Positions 55,659 to 64,000 are shown, numbered from the stretch's first letter. The stretch: 64,000 nt of DNA from Zygosaccharomyces rouxii (GCF_000026365.1 NC_012992.1:1240001-1304000); one strand, 5' to 3'. Translations and numbers: made by a program. The notes: generated by a model from the letters alone, not told the origin.

Positions 55659-57734
55659 TTAAAATTCAATGGAAGGGCTTTCAAATGCTCTTCTAACTGG
55701 GGTGTAAAGAGTCTTACCCTTGTAGAAGGCAACAGTCTTTTCAGCTCTAGAAGCAACACCCTCTGGGACGAAGTCGAAGTATTTGTAGGCATCAGGACAT
55801 GGAGCGGAAACACCGAATCTGTTGATACCGAAGGATTGGTGAGCGTATCTTTCCCAGCCAACTGTAGAAGCAACTTCAACAGACATGATTGGAACACCGT
55901 CTGGCAAAACGGAAACTCTGTATTCTTCTGATTGTTCGTCGAATAGGTCCAAACATGGAGCAGAGACGATACGAGCCTTGATACCCTTAGCGGCTAACAC
56001 CTTAGCAGATTCCACAATCAAAGAAACTTCGGAACCAGTGGCGATCAAAACAACGTCAGGCTTCTCAACATCTTGTAGGACGTAAGCACCCTTTTGAGTC
56101 TTGACACGGCAAGAACCTTCCAATTGTGGCAAGTTTTGTCTGGACAAAGCCAAAATGGCTGGAGTGTGCTTGGATTCAATGGCGTTCTTGTAGGCACCAG
56201 AAACTTCGTTACCATCAGCAGGTCTCCAGACGTGCATGTTTGGCAAAGCTCTGAAGTGAGCCAAAGTTTCAATAGGTTGGTGAGTTGGACCATCTTCACC
56301 AACACCAATAGAATCGTGAGTTGCCACATAGATAACTGGGTGACCAGACAATGCAGACAATCTAACGGCACCGGAAGCGTAAGATACAAAGTTTAAGAAA
56401 GTACCACCGTATGGCTTGTAGTTAGCACCCCAAGCAGAGATACCGTTTAGGATAGCAGCCATACCGTGTTCTCTGACACCGTATCTGATGTATCTACCCT
56501 TGTAGGAACCCAAACCGGAAGATGGTGGTTGGAAATCTTCAGCTTCAACCCATCTGGTCAAGTTAGATGGAGTCAAATCTGCAGAACCACCGATCAATTC
56601 TGGCAAAGCGTTGTAAACTTGCTCAATGACACCTTCAGACAACTTTCTGGTTGCAACAGCCTTGTCCTTTGGAGTGAAAGCTGGCAAGGTCTTATCCCAG
56701 TCAGCTGGCAATTCACCGCTCAATCTTCTAACTAGAGCCTTACCTTCTTCAGGGTATTTCTTTTGGTATTCAGCAAACAATTTGTCCCATTTCTCGTTAG
56801 CTTCAATACCTGGTTCAGCAACGGTCTTTCTGTAGAAGTCGTAAACCTCTTGAGGAACAACAAAAGATTGCTTAGGGTCAAAGCCCAACTTCTCCTTCAA
56901 TTGAGCCAAATCGTCTGCCTTCAAAGGAGCACCGTGGACACCGTGAGTACCTTGGTTCAAAGAACCATGACCGATAATGGTAGTCAATCTAATCATAGTT
57001 GGCTTATCGGTGGTTTTCTTTGCTTGCTCAATGGCGCCTAATAGAAGTTCTGGACTTTCGGAGTCGCCATCCAAATCGATGACTTCCCAACCGTAAGCCT
57101 TGTATCTCTTCTTAGTGTCCTCAGTGAAGGACAAGTTGGTAGAACCATCAATGGTGATGCTGTTGTTGTCATAAACCATGATCAAATTACCCAATTGCAA
57201 GTGACCGGCCAAGGAGGAGGCTTCAGAAGAAATACCTTCTTGTAGACAACCGTCACCAGCAAAGACGAAAGTGTGGTTATCAGAAATGGTGAAACCTGGC
57301 TTGTTGTAAGTAGCAGCAAAGTTCTTTTGTGCAATGGCCATACCAACGGCATTAGCAATACCTTGACCCAATGGACCAGTGGTGACCTCAACACCGGACA
57401 AATGGAATTCTGGGTGACCTGGTGTTCTGGAGTTCAACTTTCTGAATTGCTTCAAATCTTCAATTCTGAAGTAATCGTTGCCCACTAGATGTAGAAGGGC
57501 ATATAGCAGAGCACAGGCGTGACCGTTAGACAAAACGAATCTGTCCCTGTTGATCCAGTCTGGGTTCTTTGGGTTGATGTTAGTGGCCTTCAACAATGCA
57601 TGTGCTGCTGGTGCCAAAGCCAATGGGGCACCTGGGTGACCAGAGTTTGAATTACATGGCTGATCAACAGCCAACAATTTCAAGGTCCTGATGGCCAAAT
57701 CGTCGATCTTGCTGAATTCGTGAGGAGCTACCAT
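55659..57734 (-). CDS. TKL1: Transketolase, single ortholog of Tkl1/Tkl2
   Basis: Transketolase moves two-carbon units between sugar phosphates in the pentose phosphate pathway, using thiamine diphosphate. The product is 691 residues (S. cerevisiae 680). The catalytic His is in SGHPGAPL (His32), the ThDP motif runs GDGCLQEG ... NN (160-191), and the pyrimidine domain shows the RYGVREHGM segment (about residue 425). Codon use is strongly biased to preferred codons, as expected for a highly expressed enzyme. S. cerevisiae has TKL1 (YPR074C) and TKL2 (YBR117C); only one copy is seen here and the gene order fits both. Confidence 0.97.
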   Translation of the reverse strand: MVAPHEFSKIDDLAIRTLKLLAVDQPCNSNSGHPGAPLALAPAAHALLKATNINPKNPDWINRDRFVLSNGHACALLYALLHLVGNDYFRIEDLKQFRKLNSRTPGHPEFHLSGVEVTTGPLGQGIANAVGMAIAQKNFAATYNKPGFTISDNHTFVFAGDGCLQEGISSEASSLAGHLQLGNLIMVYDNNSITIDGSTNLSFTEDTKKRYKAYGWEVIDLDGDSESPELLLGAIEQAKKTTDKPTMIRLTTIIGHGSLNQGTHGVHGAPLKADDLAQLKEKLGFDPKQSFVVPQEVYDFYRKTVAEPGIEANEKWDKLFAEYQKKYPEEGKALVRRLSGELPADWDKTLPAFTPKDKAVATRKLSEGVIEQVYNALPELIGGSADLTPSNLTRWVEAEDFQPPSSGLGSYKGRYIRYGVREHGMAAILNGISAWGANYKPYGGTFLNFVSYASGAVRLSALSGHPVIYVATHDSIGVGEDGPTHQPIETLAHFRALPNMHVWRPADGNEVSGAYKNAIESKHTPAILALSRQNLPQLEGSCRVKTQKGAYVLQDVEKPDVVLIATGSEVSLIVESAKVLAAKGIKARIVSAPCLDLFDEQSEEYRVSVLPDGVPIMSVEVASTVGWERYAHQSFGINRFGVSAPCPDAYKYFDFVPEGVASRAEKTVAFYKGKTLYTPVRRAFESPSIEF

Positions 57735-58434
57735 TCTTTGTGGGATTCTATGCTATCACTAAGTACTGTCTATACGTATCCCGTAATATGGAAAGTACTT
57801 ACAAGACTATTAATAATCTAAAAGCGGAAAGTTCCAAGAGTTGCCTTTTGGTGGCAAATTGATTGTACAATAAAAATGGTTCCTTATATACGCATTTCCA
57901 ACGGATTGCTCAAGGGGCGGGTTTTCCCTCCTAGCAACTGAGCGGGTGACCTTGGTAGAAGGGAAAATCAGCCATGGTGGGTGTGAGGGAAAAACGTCAG
58001 ACCTCTGGGTGTAGGGTAACACACTCCCTATAAAGTAATTTTCGTGTCTCGGAGTATTTGAATGCATATCGTTATATACGTAAGGGTATTTTCCAACGAT
58101 ATTACAAGGACTAGATGCGCCTCAGTGACAAATAGGCCAGCGCGTTAAAACACCTTAGTAATTGTTCAGTTCAGTGTGTATGATTTATAGCGGAAGTAGC
58201 ACGCATTTGTAATTAAAGTACTGCTAGTAGCAGAAATAGGCACGGAAACGGTGATCACAAGCATTCACAACGTGGTTGTACTCCGTTCAGGCCCGATGAA
58301 TTGCAGCAACGTGGTAAGGGAAGATGTTCACTATGTCACAGGTTATGACGTTGTGGCGGGATTGGGAGAAAATGGAGTTCGTATGTTGGTATATTTTTAT
58401 GTATGGATGTGCATCACCGCGCACGGCGCGGTTA
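57735..58434. other. TKL-OPY2 spacer (700 bp)
   Basis: This holds the TKL promoter (a TATA-like TATATAAGG on the minus strand near 57885) and the OPY2 3' end. A GGTGGGTGTG stretch near 57977 faintly resembles a Rap1 half-site. No gene or repeat is supportable. Confidence 0.6.
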
Positions 58435-59478
58435 TTACTGGGGATCTTCAAACGGGCTAGTTGGTCTGCTTTCTTCCGTACGAGTAGGAGGCTCCGGTCC
58501 TGCTACGTCTAATACGAAACTACCACTTCCTGCGTCACTCTGCTGATCTTGATCTTGATCTTCGTCCTGGTATTGATCATGTTCTTGATGCCCCTCATAT
58601 GGTATCTGGGAATCTGTATTCGGTAATTCTTCACCCTCTGGTGTTTCTTCAATCTGTACTAGTTTTGGCTTGGCTCTTATAGCGGTTGTCAAATCTCGAG
58701 GTTCAGGTTCGGCATTAGTAGCTGTGTTGGCGGTTGTGTTTGGATCAGGAACTGCATCTGTGTTAGGAACAGGAGCAGGGTTGGCATTCAAACTCAAGTT
58801 ACTGTTTCTATTCGCAACTGCTGGTGAATGCATCGACGCGTCATCAGGTCCCAGAATGGATGATCCTAGTGTAATATGAGATCTCACATCGCTGTTACCT
58901 AGACGTGAACCGCCTGGTGGTCTACTTGTAACACCGGGAATATAAGCGATTGGTAGAATATTACTTGCCTTTGTATGAGTTGTGACAGTACTGTTTCTAG
59001 TACTGCTGCGAGCGTCTGATGATTTATGCGGTAGCTCTGCGACTGCATCGTTCATTTCATCTTCACTTGCACCGTGATCATTTTCGCTATCATCTTCACT
59101 ATCACTATCATCGTCATCAAAGTCAGCATCTTCACCAAACATTTCTCTTGATTCGGCTAGTCTATCTTTCTTCTCTCTGAGAATTCTCTTCCAGTAACGA
59201 TGATACAACCACAACAGTAGTAAGGCAACACCGAAGACAACACCACCGACAACACCACCGACTACACCACCAACAATTTTACCGCTGTTAGAATGATGTT
59301 GTGACTGTGTTGAATTATTTAGCGAAGATCCGCTCTTCTTTTGACAGTATGTTTTGGGACAGGAATGGCATGTTAGCTCTGTCATTACACAGTTCTCATC
59401 GGGTCCACATGTTGGACATGGTGCAGCTTGCGGGCAGCTTACACAACCATCATCTCTACGAAGTATGGAAAGTCGCAT
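58435..59478 (-). CDS. OPY2: Opy2, membrane anchor for Ste50 in HOG signalling
   Basis: Opy2 is a single-span plasma-membrane protein that anchors Ste50-Ste11 in the HOG and filamentation MAPK pathways. The product is 347 residues (S. cerevisiae 360). The extracellular N-terminus carries eight cysteines (Cys12, 15, 21, 24, 30, 37, 40, 45) in the Opy2 pattern DGCVSCPQAAPCPTC and TCHSCPKTYC. The membrane span (about 68-92) is a glycine zipper, GGVVGGVVGGVV, followed by LYHRYWKR. The cytosolic tail is long and acidic, with Ste50-binding regions expected. It is YPR075C. Confidence 0.94.
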   Translation of the reverse strand: MRLSILRRDDGCVSCPQAAPCPTCGPDENCVMTELTCHSCPKTYCQKKSGSSLNNSTQSQHHSNSGKIVGGVVGGVVGGVVFGVALLLLWLYHRYWKRILREKKDRLAESREMFGEDADFDDDDSDSEDDSENDHGASEDEMNDAVAELPHKSSDARSSTRNSTVTTHTKASNILPIAYIPGVTSRPPGGSRLGNSDVRSHITLGSSILGPDDASMHSPAVANRNSNLSLNANPAPVPNTDAVPDPNTTANTATNAEPEPRDLTTAIRAKPKLVQIEETPEGEELPNTDSQIPYEGHQEHDQYQDEDQDQDQQSDAGSGSFVLDVAGPEPPTRTEESRPTSPFEDPQ

Positions 59479-59619
59479 CTCTTTAATTCTATCCCGTCTT
59501 TTGTTTGTTTGCGATGGTGAAGTTTAGTTTACAATTGTCGTAGTGATGATATAAAGAGGTTCGCCTTTTCTCGCGTTTTATATAACTTCTTTTCTCTTCA
59601 ACATATAAAGAATGTAGCG

Positions 59620-60348
59620 ATGATCATCGACACGAATCAATACAGCAGTGAACAGCTACCAAAGAGTGGTGAAGAATTATGGGCAGCTGCAGATGCCATT
59701 TCAAAAGAGGTTAATCGTAGTTGGAAAAAGGGTAAACTTTACAAGTTTAACAAAGGAATTGAAGTTCAAACCTACAGTACAACGAAGAAGGGTGAACAAT
59801 GGCTATGTCGTGTTTCCAAGCATAACTTAACCAAACAGCAATATTCTAAGGTTTTATACGCCTTATTAGGTGTAGAAGAAGGTCCTGATGGTAAATGGAT
59901 TATGCCTGAAAGATCCAGGCGTAGTATTATTGAAGCTCAATACATCGACGTTCTGAAAAGGGTTAACATCGAAGAAGAAGTTAACGGATGGGTTAGAATT
60001 AATTCTCAGTATGAATTAGGTGGTCCATTAGCCGCAAGGGACTTTAATCAATGGGTGTACCCAATGGAACCATTTAAGGATGCCAATGGTATTGAAGCAT
60101 CCCTTGTAGTTTCATTAAGGGCTGATAATGATATTAAACCCGAAGCCAAGGCAAAAGGTCATGTTCCAGCATGGTACGTCAGTGTAGAAAGGTTAGAATA
60201 CAACTATTCTACCTCTGAATTTACCTGGTTGAATTGTTCGGCAAGCGATGCCGGTGGTAACATTCCTAAATGGTTACAAAGTGCTACCATTGCAAAGACT
60301 GTCGCTCAAGATGTTCCAAACTTATTTGATTACTTAGGCATGAATTAA
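59620..60348 (+). CDS. DUF3074-like protein (probable START-fold)
   Basis: This 242-residue protein is soluble, with no signal or span. The N-terminal part reads GIEVQTYSTTKKGEQWLCRV with SKHNLTKQQYSKVL, which I associate with the fungal DUF3074 family, a START-like lipid-binding fold. GPLAARDFNQWVYPME and SLVVSLRADND fit the beta-strand core of that family (about residues 132-165). I do not recall an S. cerevisiae gene at this position (between OPY2 and MRL1), nor do I recognise a close paralog. It diverges from OPY2 over 141 bp. No ligand or pathway can be inferred. The coding frame is secure; the family call is moderate. Confidence 0.7.
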   Translation: MIIDTNQYSSEQLPKSGEELWAAADAISKEVNRSWKKGKLYKFNKGIEVQTYSTTKKGEQWLCRVSKHNLTKQQYSKVLYALLGVEEGPDGKWIMPERSRRSIIEAQYIDVLKRVNIEEEVNGWVRINSQYELGGPLAARDFNQWVYPMEPFKDANGIEASLVVSLRADNDIKPEAKAKGHVPAWYVSVERLEYNYSTSEFTWLNCSASDAGGNIPKWLQSATIAKTVAQDVPNLFDYLGMN

Positions 60349-60736
60349 ATGTTATCTAATGTTTCGCTCACATACACGCCACTTCGTATTGTATAATTGT
60401 AGTTCGTTAATAGATGATTATTGTTTTGTACAATAGTAATTGTTCAGGGTTGAAATTCTGAAAAAAAAAGATTCGACACCAGCAGGATTCGAACTTGCGC
60501 GGGCAGAGCCCAAGAGATAACCGAATAAAGAAACATTCGAGTCTCACGCCTTAACCACTCGGCCATAGTGTCATGTAAATCTCAATTTTAATGTTAGAAG
60601 GATGCAGAACATAAAATCACAATTAGTTTTGGCATTTCAGTCTCCAAAGACAATACCTTTAAAATAAACTTTTTAATTAGACCCCTTATATAAATAATAT
60701 CTAAATCATATGCAATGCAAATTTAGTTTTCTTAAT
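60349..60736. other. Spacer holding tRNA-Ser(CGA)
   Basis: Between the convergent DUF3074-like and metallothionein genes, this 388-bp stretch holds only the tRNA gene at 60474-60572. Confidence 0.75.
60474..60572 (-). tRNA. tRNA-Ser(CGA) with a 17-nt intron
   Basis: The minus strand folds as class II tRNA-Ser: acceptor GACACTA with TGGTGTC and discriminator G, an identical D arm to the tRNA-Ser at 39281, and a long variable arm. The anticodon CGA is at 60539-60537 and a 17-nt intron (60519-60535) follows after one base, as in S. cerevisiae SUP61. Two stem mismatches are visible: U27-U43 at the top of the anticodon stem and A52-C62 in the T stem. Nine T on the minus strand (60461-60469) form the Pol III terminator. 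It reads UCG. The overall fold is still convincing. Confidence 0.9.
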
Positions 60737-60919
60737 CTAGTGGGAACAACCGCAGCCCTTTTCCTTAGTACAGGTACAGTTTTCACCACAGCTGCTACAC
60801 TGAGGTTTGCTACCACATTGACAGCTCTTGTCACCTGCACAGGTTGAGCCACATTTGTCACCACATTGACAGGAATCCTTACAAGCAGAACATGTATTGT
60901 TAACGATTTCACTCAACAT
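60737..60919 (-). CDS. Crs5-like metallothionein
   Basis: A 60-residue, cysteine-rich protein with 14 cysteines (positions 10, 13, 17, 19, 23, 27, 33, 35, 41, 44, 48, 50, 56, 58), many as C-X-C, and no aromatic residues or methionine besides the start. Segments CKDSCQCG, CSSCGENCTC and CGC near the end resemble S. cerevisiae Crs5 (CKDSCHCG, CKSCGEKCKC). Such proteins bind copper or zinc and confer metal tolerance. It lies next to tRNA-Ser(CGA); in S. cerevisiae CRS5 is elsewhere (YOR031W), so this locus is not the syntenic one as far as I recall. I do not see a clean Ace1 site in the 250 bp upstream. Confidence 0.88.
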   Translation of the reverse strand: MLSEIVNNTCSACKDSCQCGDKCGSTCAGDKSCQCGSKPQCSSCGENCTCTKEKGCGCSH

Positions 60920-61168
60920 TTTTAGTACCTTATTTGTCTTCTATTGATTTTGTTTAGCCGTATAAATGTGCTCAAACTGAAGCAGACAGTAATTGAGCAA
61001 ATATATAGGTTATAGATCCTTTTTATACTCCTCCGGCGAAAAATGAGGCATATTATTCAAATCCGCAACTGTGTTTGTATGGGTGCGACAGAAAAAGAAA
61101 CGACTTATGTGTCACAAAATAGTTGACCATCATCTTTATCGTTATCGTTATCATAATAATAATAATAA

Positions 61169-62149
61169 CTACAGATGATGTTTACGTAAACTATGTCCAG
61201 ATCCACGCAAACTACGAAAGCTGCGTCCGCGGAAACCTAACATACTAGACGTTGATTTAGATTTCTTGGATTGTGATTGCAGAAGAGGTGGGGTGCTAAT
61301 CTCGCATGATGACCTGGGACCCTTTACATTGTCTTGGTAATGTGCTGTTACAGGTGCAAGCGCGGGCGTAGGCGCAGGAACCGTGGGACCATGGGTCAGT
61401 GCACTGTACTTCAAGTTGTGAGCAATTTGTAGACCTGATGTACTTTCGCTAATAATACTTTCATTACTGCTACTATGGTGGGTTGCTCGAATACCCGTGG
61501 TAAGCGAAGCAGTATTATTACCACCGAACAAATATTTGTGTTCGGCCAAGGTCACCGAAGATGAGGGCAATCTGGCATGATCGGAAAAATTACGAGCTTG
61601 CACGGTAGAATGCACCCTATGTGGTTGCCTTAAGTTTTGATTGCCCCCCACAATGACCGAGTTCATCACTAGTAATCCTTCAGAATCGCTATCTGTGGTG
61701 GTCCATTTTTCGGGATTTTCTTTTTTCTCCTCATTACCACCATTACGATGAACCCATTCCTTGAACCAAGTTCTCCATTTGCGATACTTGTGTTGTCTTT
61801 GGCTTCCTTGCGTCAGCTGTAGATCTCGTTCCATGGTTTTCTTCAGTTGTGCGCTTACGGTTCTCTCATCAATGGACCCTACAGGACTTGAACCACTTCC
61901 AGGGGAAACCATGTGGGATATACGTTGAAGAAAAGTCGCCTTACCTTCAAATCGTGAATCTTCTAAAACCTTTTGCCATCGCACGATATCTTCCTTGGTT
62001 CTTTCCTCGATATTATTAACTAATAGACCCATTTGAACACTCTCTTCATTAAGTCGTTGTAATTCTAAATCTAAACAGTGCGAAGTATTATCATGCTCAA
62101 ACATGAAGTCATCGTCATCGTCTTCGCAAGTGCAAGCCAATTGATTCAT
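61169..62149 (-). CDS. Uncharacterised protein at the YPR078C position
   Basis: A 326-residue protein that I do not recognise. Its N-terminus has an acidic stretch (CEDDDDDFMFE, about residues 8-18) and a helical, coiled-like part (about 28-75, LDLELQRLNEESVQMGLL). A basic, tryptophan-rich segment follows (KYRKWRTWFKEWVHRNGG, about 120-137). The remainder is Ser/Thr/His-rich low complexity, ending in a basic serine-arginine tail (FRGRSFRSLRGSGHSLRKHH). It has no membrane span. Position just upstream of and divergent from MRL1 equals S. cerevisiae YPR078C, itself uncharacterised; orthology by sequence is unproven. Confidence 0.7.
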   Translation of the reverse strand: MNQLACTCEDDDDDFMFEHDNTSHCLDLELQRLNEESVQMGLLVNNIEERTKEDIVRWQKVLEDSRFEGKATFLQRISHMVSPGSGSSPVGSIDERTVSAQLKKTMERDLQLTQGSQRQHKYRKWRTWFKEWVHRNGGNEEKKENPEKWTTTDSDSEGLLVMNSVIVGGNQNLRQPHRVHSTVQARNFSDHARLPSSSVTLAEHKYLFGGNNTASLTTGIRATHHSSSNESIISESTSGLQIAHNLKYSALTHGPTVPAPTPALAPVTAHYQDNVKGPRSSCEISTPPLLQSQSKKSKSTSSMLGFRGRSFRSLRGSGHSLRKHHL

Positions 62150-62821
62150 AGCGAATATTATTTCTTCCTTCCTATATCTATTCTAAAGAATGCATATATA
62201 ACTTAAAAATCTCGAAGGGAACTATAAATCATTCTCTTTTCCCTTCTTTCATTTATAATTACCGCCTAAATTTTGTGTTCCATTTTTTTTGCTGACGCTG
62301 ACGCTGACGCTGTCGCTGACGCTGAAAGAGCAAACACATGACCGAAATCTGGAGAAACTGTGTAATACAAGATGTCAAACTAAAGGAATCTGCCAGATAC
62401 GCTTGTACTTTTTCAAAAGAATTTTTCAATAGTAAGGAGTTCCTACTTTTAAAACTTTACATATCGTATTATTCTGCTATTTTATTAGTAAAATTAGATG
62501 TTGTATGATGGTAATCAAATCAGACAACCACTTGCTCTTGTAGACAAACTGCTGATACTCTAAAATCTTCCAAATACTAGTAATTCATCCTCAGTTGCCT
62601 TTAATTGAACAACTTGCATACACATCCATAATTCAAATTAGAATGCCAAGAACGTTCAGCCACATCATCACATGATAGTGAGTCCATTCTCGATTTTAGT
62701 CCCTGTTTTCGTTTTCGCCTAGACATGTTAAATAACTTAGAAAGAAACGGATTGACGATCGTACAAACAAAAGGCATTCGGACCTTGTACCAGCGGTCGT
62801 TATCAAGTATTATCAAGAGCA
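62150..62821. other. Divergent promoter of the YPR078C-position gene and MRL1
   Basis: The 672-bp region contains a T8 run followed by a 6-unit hexamer array (62283-62326). No gene is supportable; a short minus-strand frame that overlaps the MRL1 start was rejected. Confidence 0.7.
62291..62326. repeat. Six-unit GCTGAC hexamer array
   Basis: Units are GCTGAC x3, GCTGTC, GCTGAC, GCTGAA, directly after T8. The junction TTTTGCTG resembles the core of the copper-responsive Ace1/Cup2 site. Confidence 0.85.
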
Positions 62822-63937
62822 ATGGCTCTTAAAATTACCAGAAAGTTTGTAACAATTCTGTTAGCAGCTTTGGTCTTCCTTACCACTGTGAGATATTACG
62901 CGACTTGGCCGCAGCATATTAAAGAATCCAATATTTCTAAGAAGCAAATACATAATAGAGAGAGGTCTCAGGATGGTAATCATGAAGGTAGAAATCAGGA
63001 ATTATTCTGTGCGGTAACGAATCCTACATCCGGTTCATACATTGACTTATCTCAATTATCATCAACACCTAATAGGTCGGGCGACAACGACAAGCAAAGT
63101 CCAGGGGATTCAAAGAAAACAAGATGGTCTGTAAGAGGTTGGGGATATGGTGTCAATTTTACACTAGGAATTTGTTCAAGCCCTGTTACTGAGAAAGAAC
63201 GACCCTCATTGGCTAACACAACTGGTGGATTTTATCAGAATTCTCAAAATGAAATAATTTCCATTGGTGATTTTAGCACTAGCCCCACGCTTTTGGGCAA
63301 TAAGAAATTAACAATGAAATACGAAAATGGATCAATGTGTGCCAACGGCAGAGATCGTAAGTCTACCCTACTAAATTTTGTTTGCGATAAAGAAATAGCA
63401 TCAGAGGCTCAAATCTCCTACATTGGATCCTTGCACGATTGTTCGTATTTTTTCGAAGTGAGAAGTGTGTATGCATGTCCAACTTCTAATACAACTAACG
63501 AAGTCAATGTCTTGGGAATTTTTATCGGTATATTTGCAGTTTTCTTCATTGTTGAATTTGCTGGTAGAAGATGGCTTTATGAAAAGGTCAAAAATCACTT
63601 TGAAGCGAAAAGTAATCAATTACCTACAAGTTTTAGTCCTGTACGACCTCGTTGGGATATAATAGAAAATGAATCGAATTGGAAGTACGGATTCAAAAAG
63701 ATCGGCCATCTAACCAGTGCTACAATAAGGAAAATTACCTCACTAATATTCAAACTAACAAACGGATCTGGAAGTACAACGAGAGGAGGACCAATAAGAC
63801 TAAACTCATCATCGATACCGTCTAACAGGAGTCAAGATTCCTTCATAAGAGATATGGAACAGCAAAATAATATTATTGACAGTTTAGAAGTTGTAAGCCG
63901 CCAAAGCAGTACGACCAGTCTTGACAGAAGAGAATAA
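62822..63937 (+). CDS. MRL1: Mrl1, mannose-6-phosphate-receptor-like sorting protein
   Basis: Mrl1 is a type I Golgi/endosome membrane protein related to mammalian mannose-6-phosphate receptors, with a role in vacuolar hydrolase delivery. The product is 371 residues (S. cerevisiae about 381). A signal-anchor lies at about residues 8-25. The lumenal MRH-like domain (about 45-225) holds FCAVTNPTSGSYIDLSQL, SVRGWGYGVNFTLGICSSP, and CSYFFEVRSVYACP, with paired cysteines. A membrane span (about 229-250, VLGIFIGIFAVFFIVEFAGR) precedes a basic cytosolic tail. It is YPR079W. Confidence 0.93.
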   Translation: MALKITRKFVTILLAALVFLTTVRYYATWPQHIKESNISKKQIHNRERSQDGNHEGRNQELFCAVTNPTSGSYIDLSQLSSTPNRSGDNDKQSPGDSKKTRWSVRGWGYGVNFTLGICSSPVTEKERPSLANTTGGFYQNSQNEIISIGDFSTSPTLLGNKKLTMKYENGSMCANGRDRKSTLLNFVCDKEIASEAQISYIGSLHDCSYFFEVRSVYACPTSNTTNEVNVLGIFIGIFAVFFIVEFAGRRWLYEKVKNHFEAKSNQLPTSFSPVRPRWDIIENESNWKYGFKKIGHLTSATIRKITSLIFKLTNGSGSTTRGGPIRLNSSSIPSNRSQDSFIRDMEQQNNIIDSLEVVSRQSSTTSLDRRE

Positions 63938-64000
63938 GAGTGAAAGAGGAAAGAAAAAAAAAAACAAAACAAAAAGGAAAATACATTTATCATACCCTGC

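Noticed and set aside
57960..58030. Rap1-type sites before transketolase
   Set aside because: Only the CACCC core matches; the flanks deviate at several consensus positions.
62601..62822. 73-codon minus-strand frame ending at the MRL1 start
   Set aside because: It lacks an ATG at its 5' end, overlaps the MRL1 start and resembles no family; the internal methionine leaves only about 40 codons.

Overview
The window is nuclear chromosomal DNA of a budding yeast (Saccharomycetaceae). Genes are compact and almost all intronless, are densely packed on both strands, and use the standard code. Nearly every protein is recognisable as an ortholog of a named Saccharomyces cerevisiae gene. The gene order interleaves two S. 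cerevisiae blocks: chromosome II right arm (YBR097W to YBR117C) and chromosome XVI right arm (YPR054W to YPR079W). Each ancestral gene is present once here, for example one YMC1/YMC2 and one TKL1/TKL2. That is the pattern expected of a lineage that did not undergo the yeast whole-genome duplication. Close protein similarity to S. cerevisiae makes a Zygosaccharomyces/Torulaspora-type yeast the best guess, but the species is inference. I see no mobile element, virus, CRISPR array, centromere or telomere.

Layout. 1-9132: SMK1 (5' truncated by the window), VPS15, SEC8. 9329-16529: MMS4, FES1, EXO84, SIF2. 16628-20299: TFB4, a ZNF511-like zinc-finger gene, BRR1, a single YMC carrier. 20386-24447: ARO7, JID1, FCY1, an Asterix-family gene, VID24/GID4. 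A 1.55 kb promoter region precedes ROX1 (25998). 27510-36949: SND3/PHO88, UBA3, ISA2, IML3, AIM3, CMD1, ALG1, HOS1, SPE3. 37460-41012: MED1, an intron-containing tRNA-Ser(UGA), YSA1 and SUS1 (one intron). 41166-51801: CYC8, RAD16, LYS2. 53001-57734: NOT5, LTP1, transketolase. 58435-63937: OPY2, a DUF3074-like gene, an intron-containing tRNA-Ser(CGA), a 60-residue metallothionein, an unrecognised gene at the YPR078C position, and MRL1.

Functional links. Most genes are unrelated neighbours, as is normal in yeast. A few act together in S. cerevisiae: SEC8 and EXO84 are exocyst subunits; ROX1 and CYC8 form one repression pathway, and HOS1 is one of the deacetylases linked to it; MED1, CYC8, NOT5, TFB4 and SUS1 all act in Pol II transcription. 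The parts that differ from S. cerevisiae are the ZNF511-like gene, the DUF3074-like gene, the metallothionein, the two paralogous tRNA-Ser genes with introns, and the SUS1 intron structure. I found no convincing undescribed system. The most useful leads are these differences, a possible start-codon-overlapping uORF on ROX1, a possible N-terminal extension of ARO7, and several perfect palindromes in promoters.
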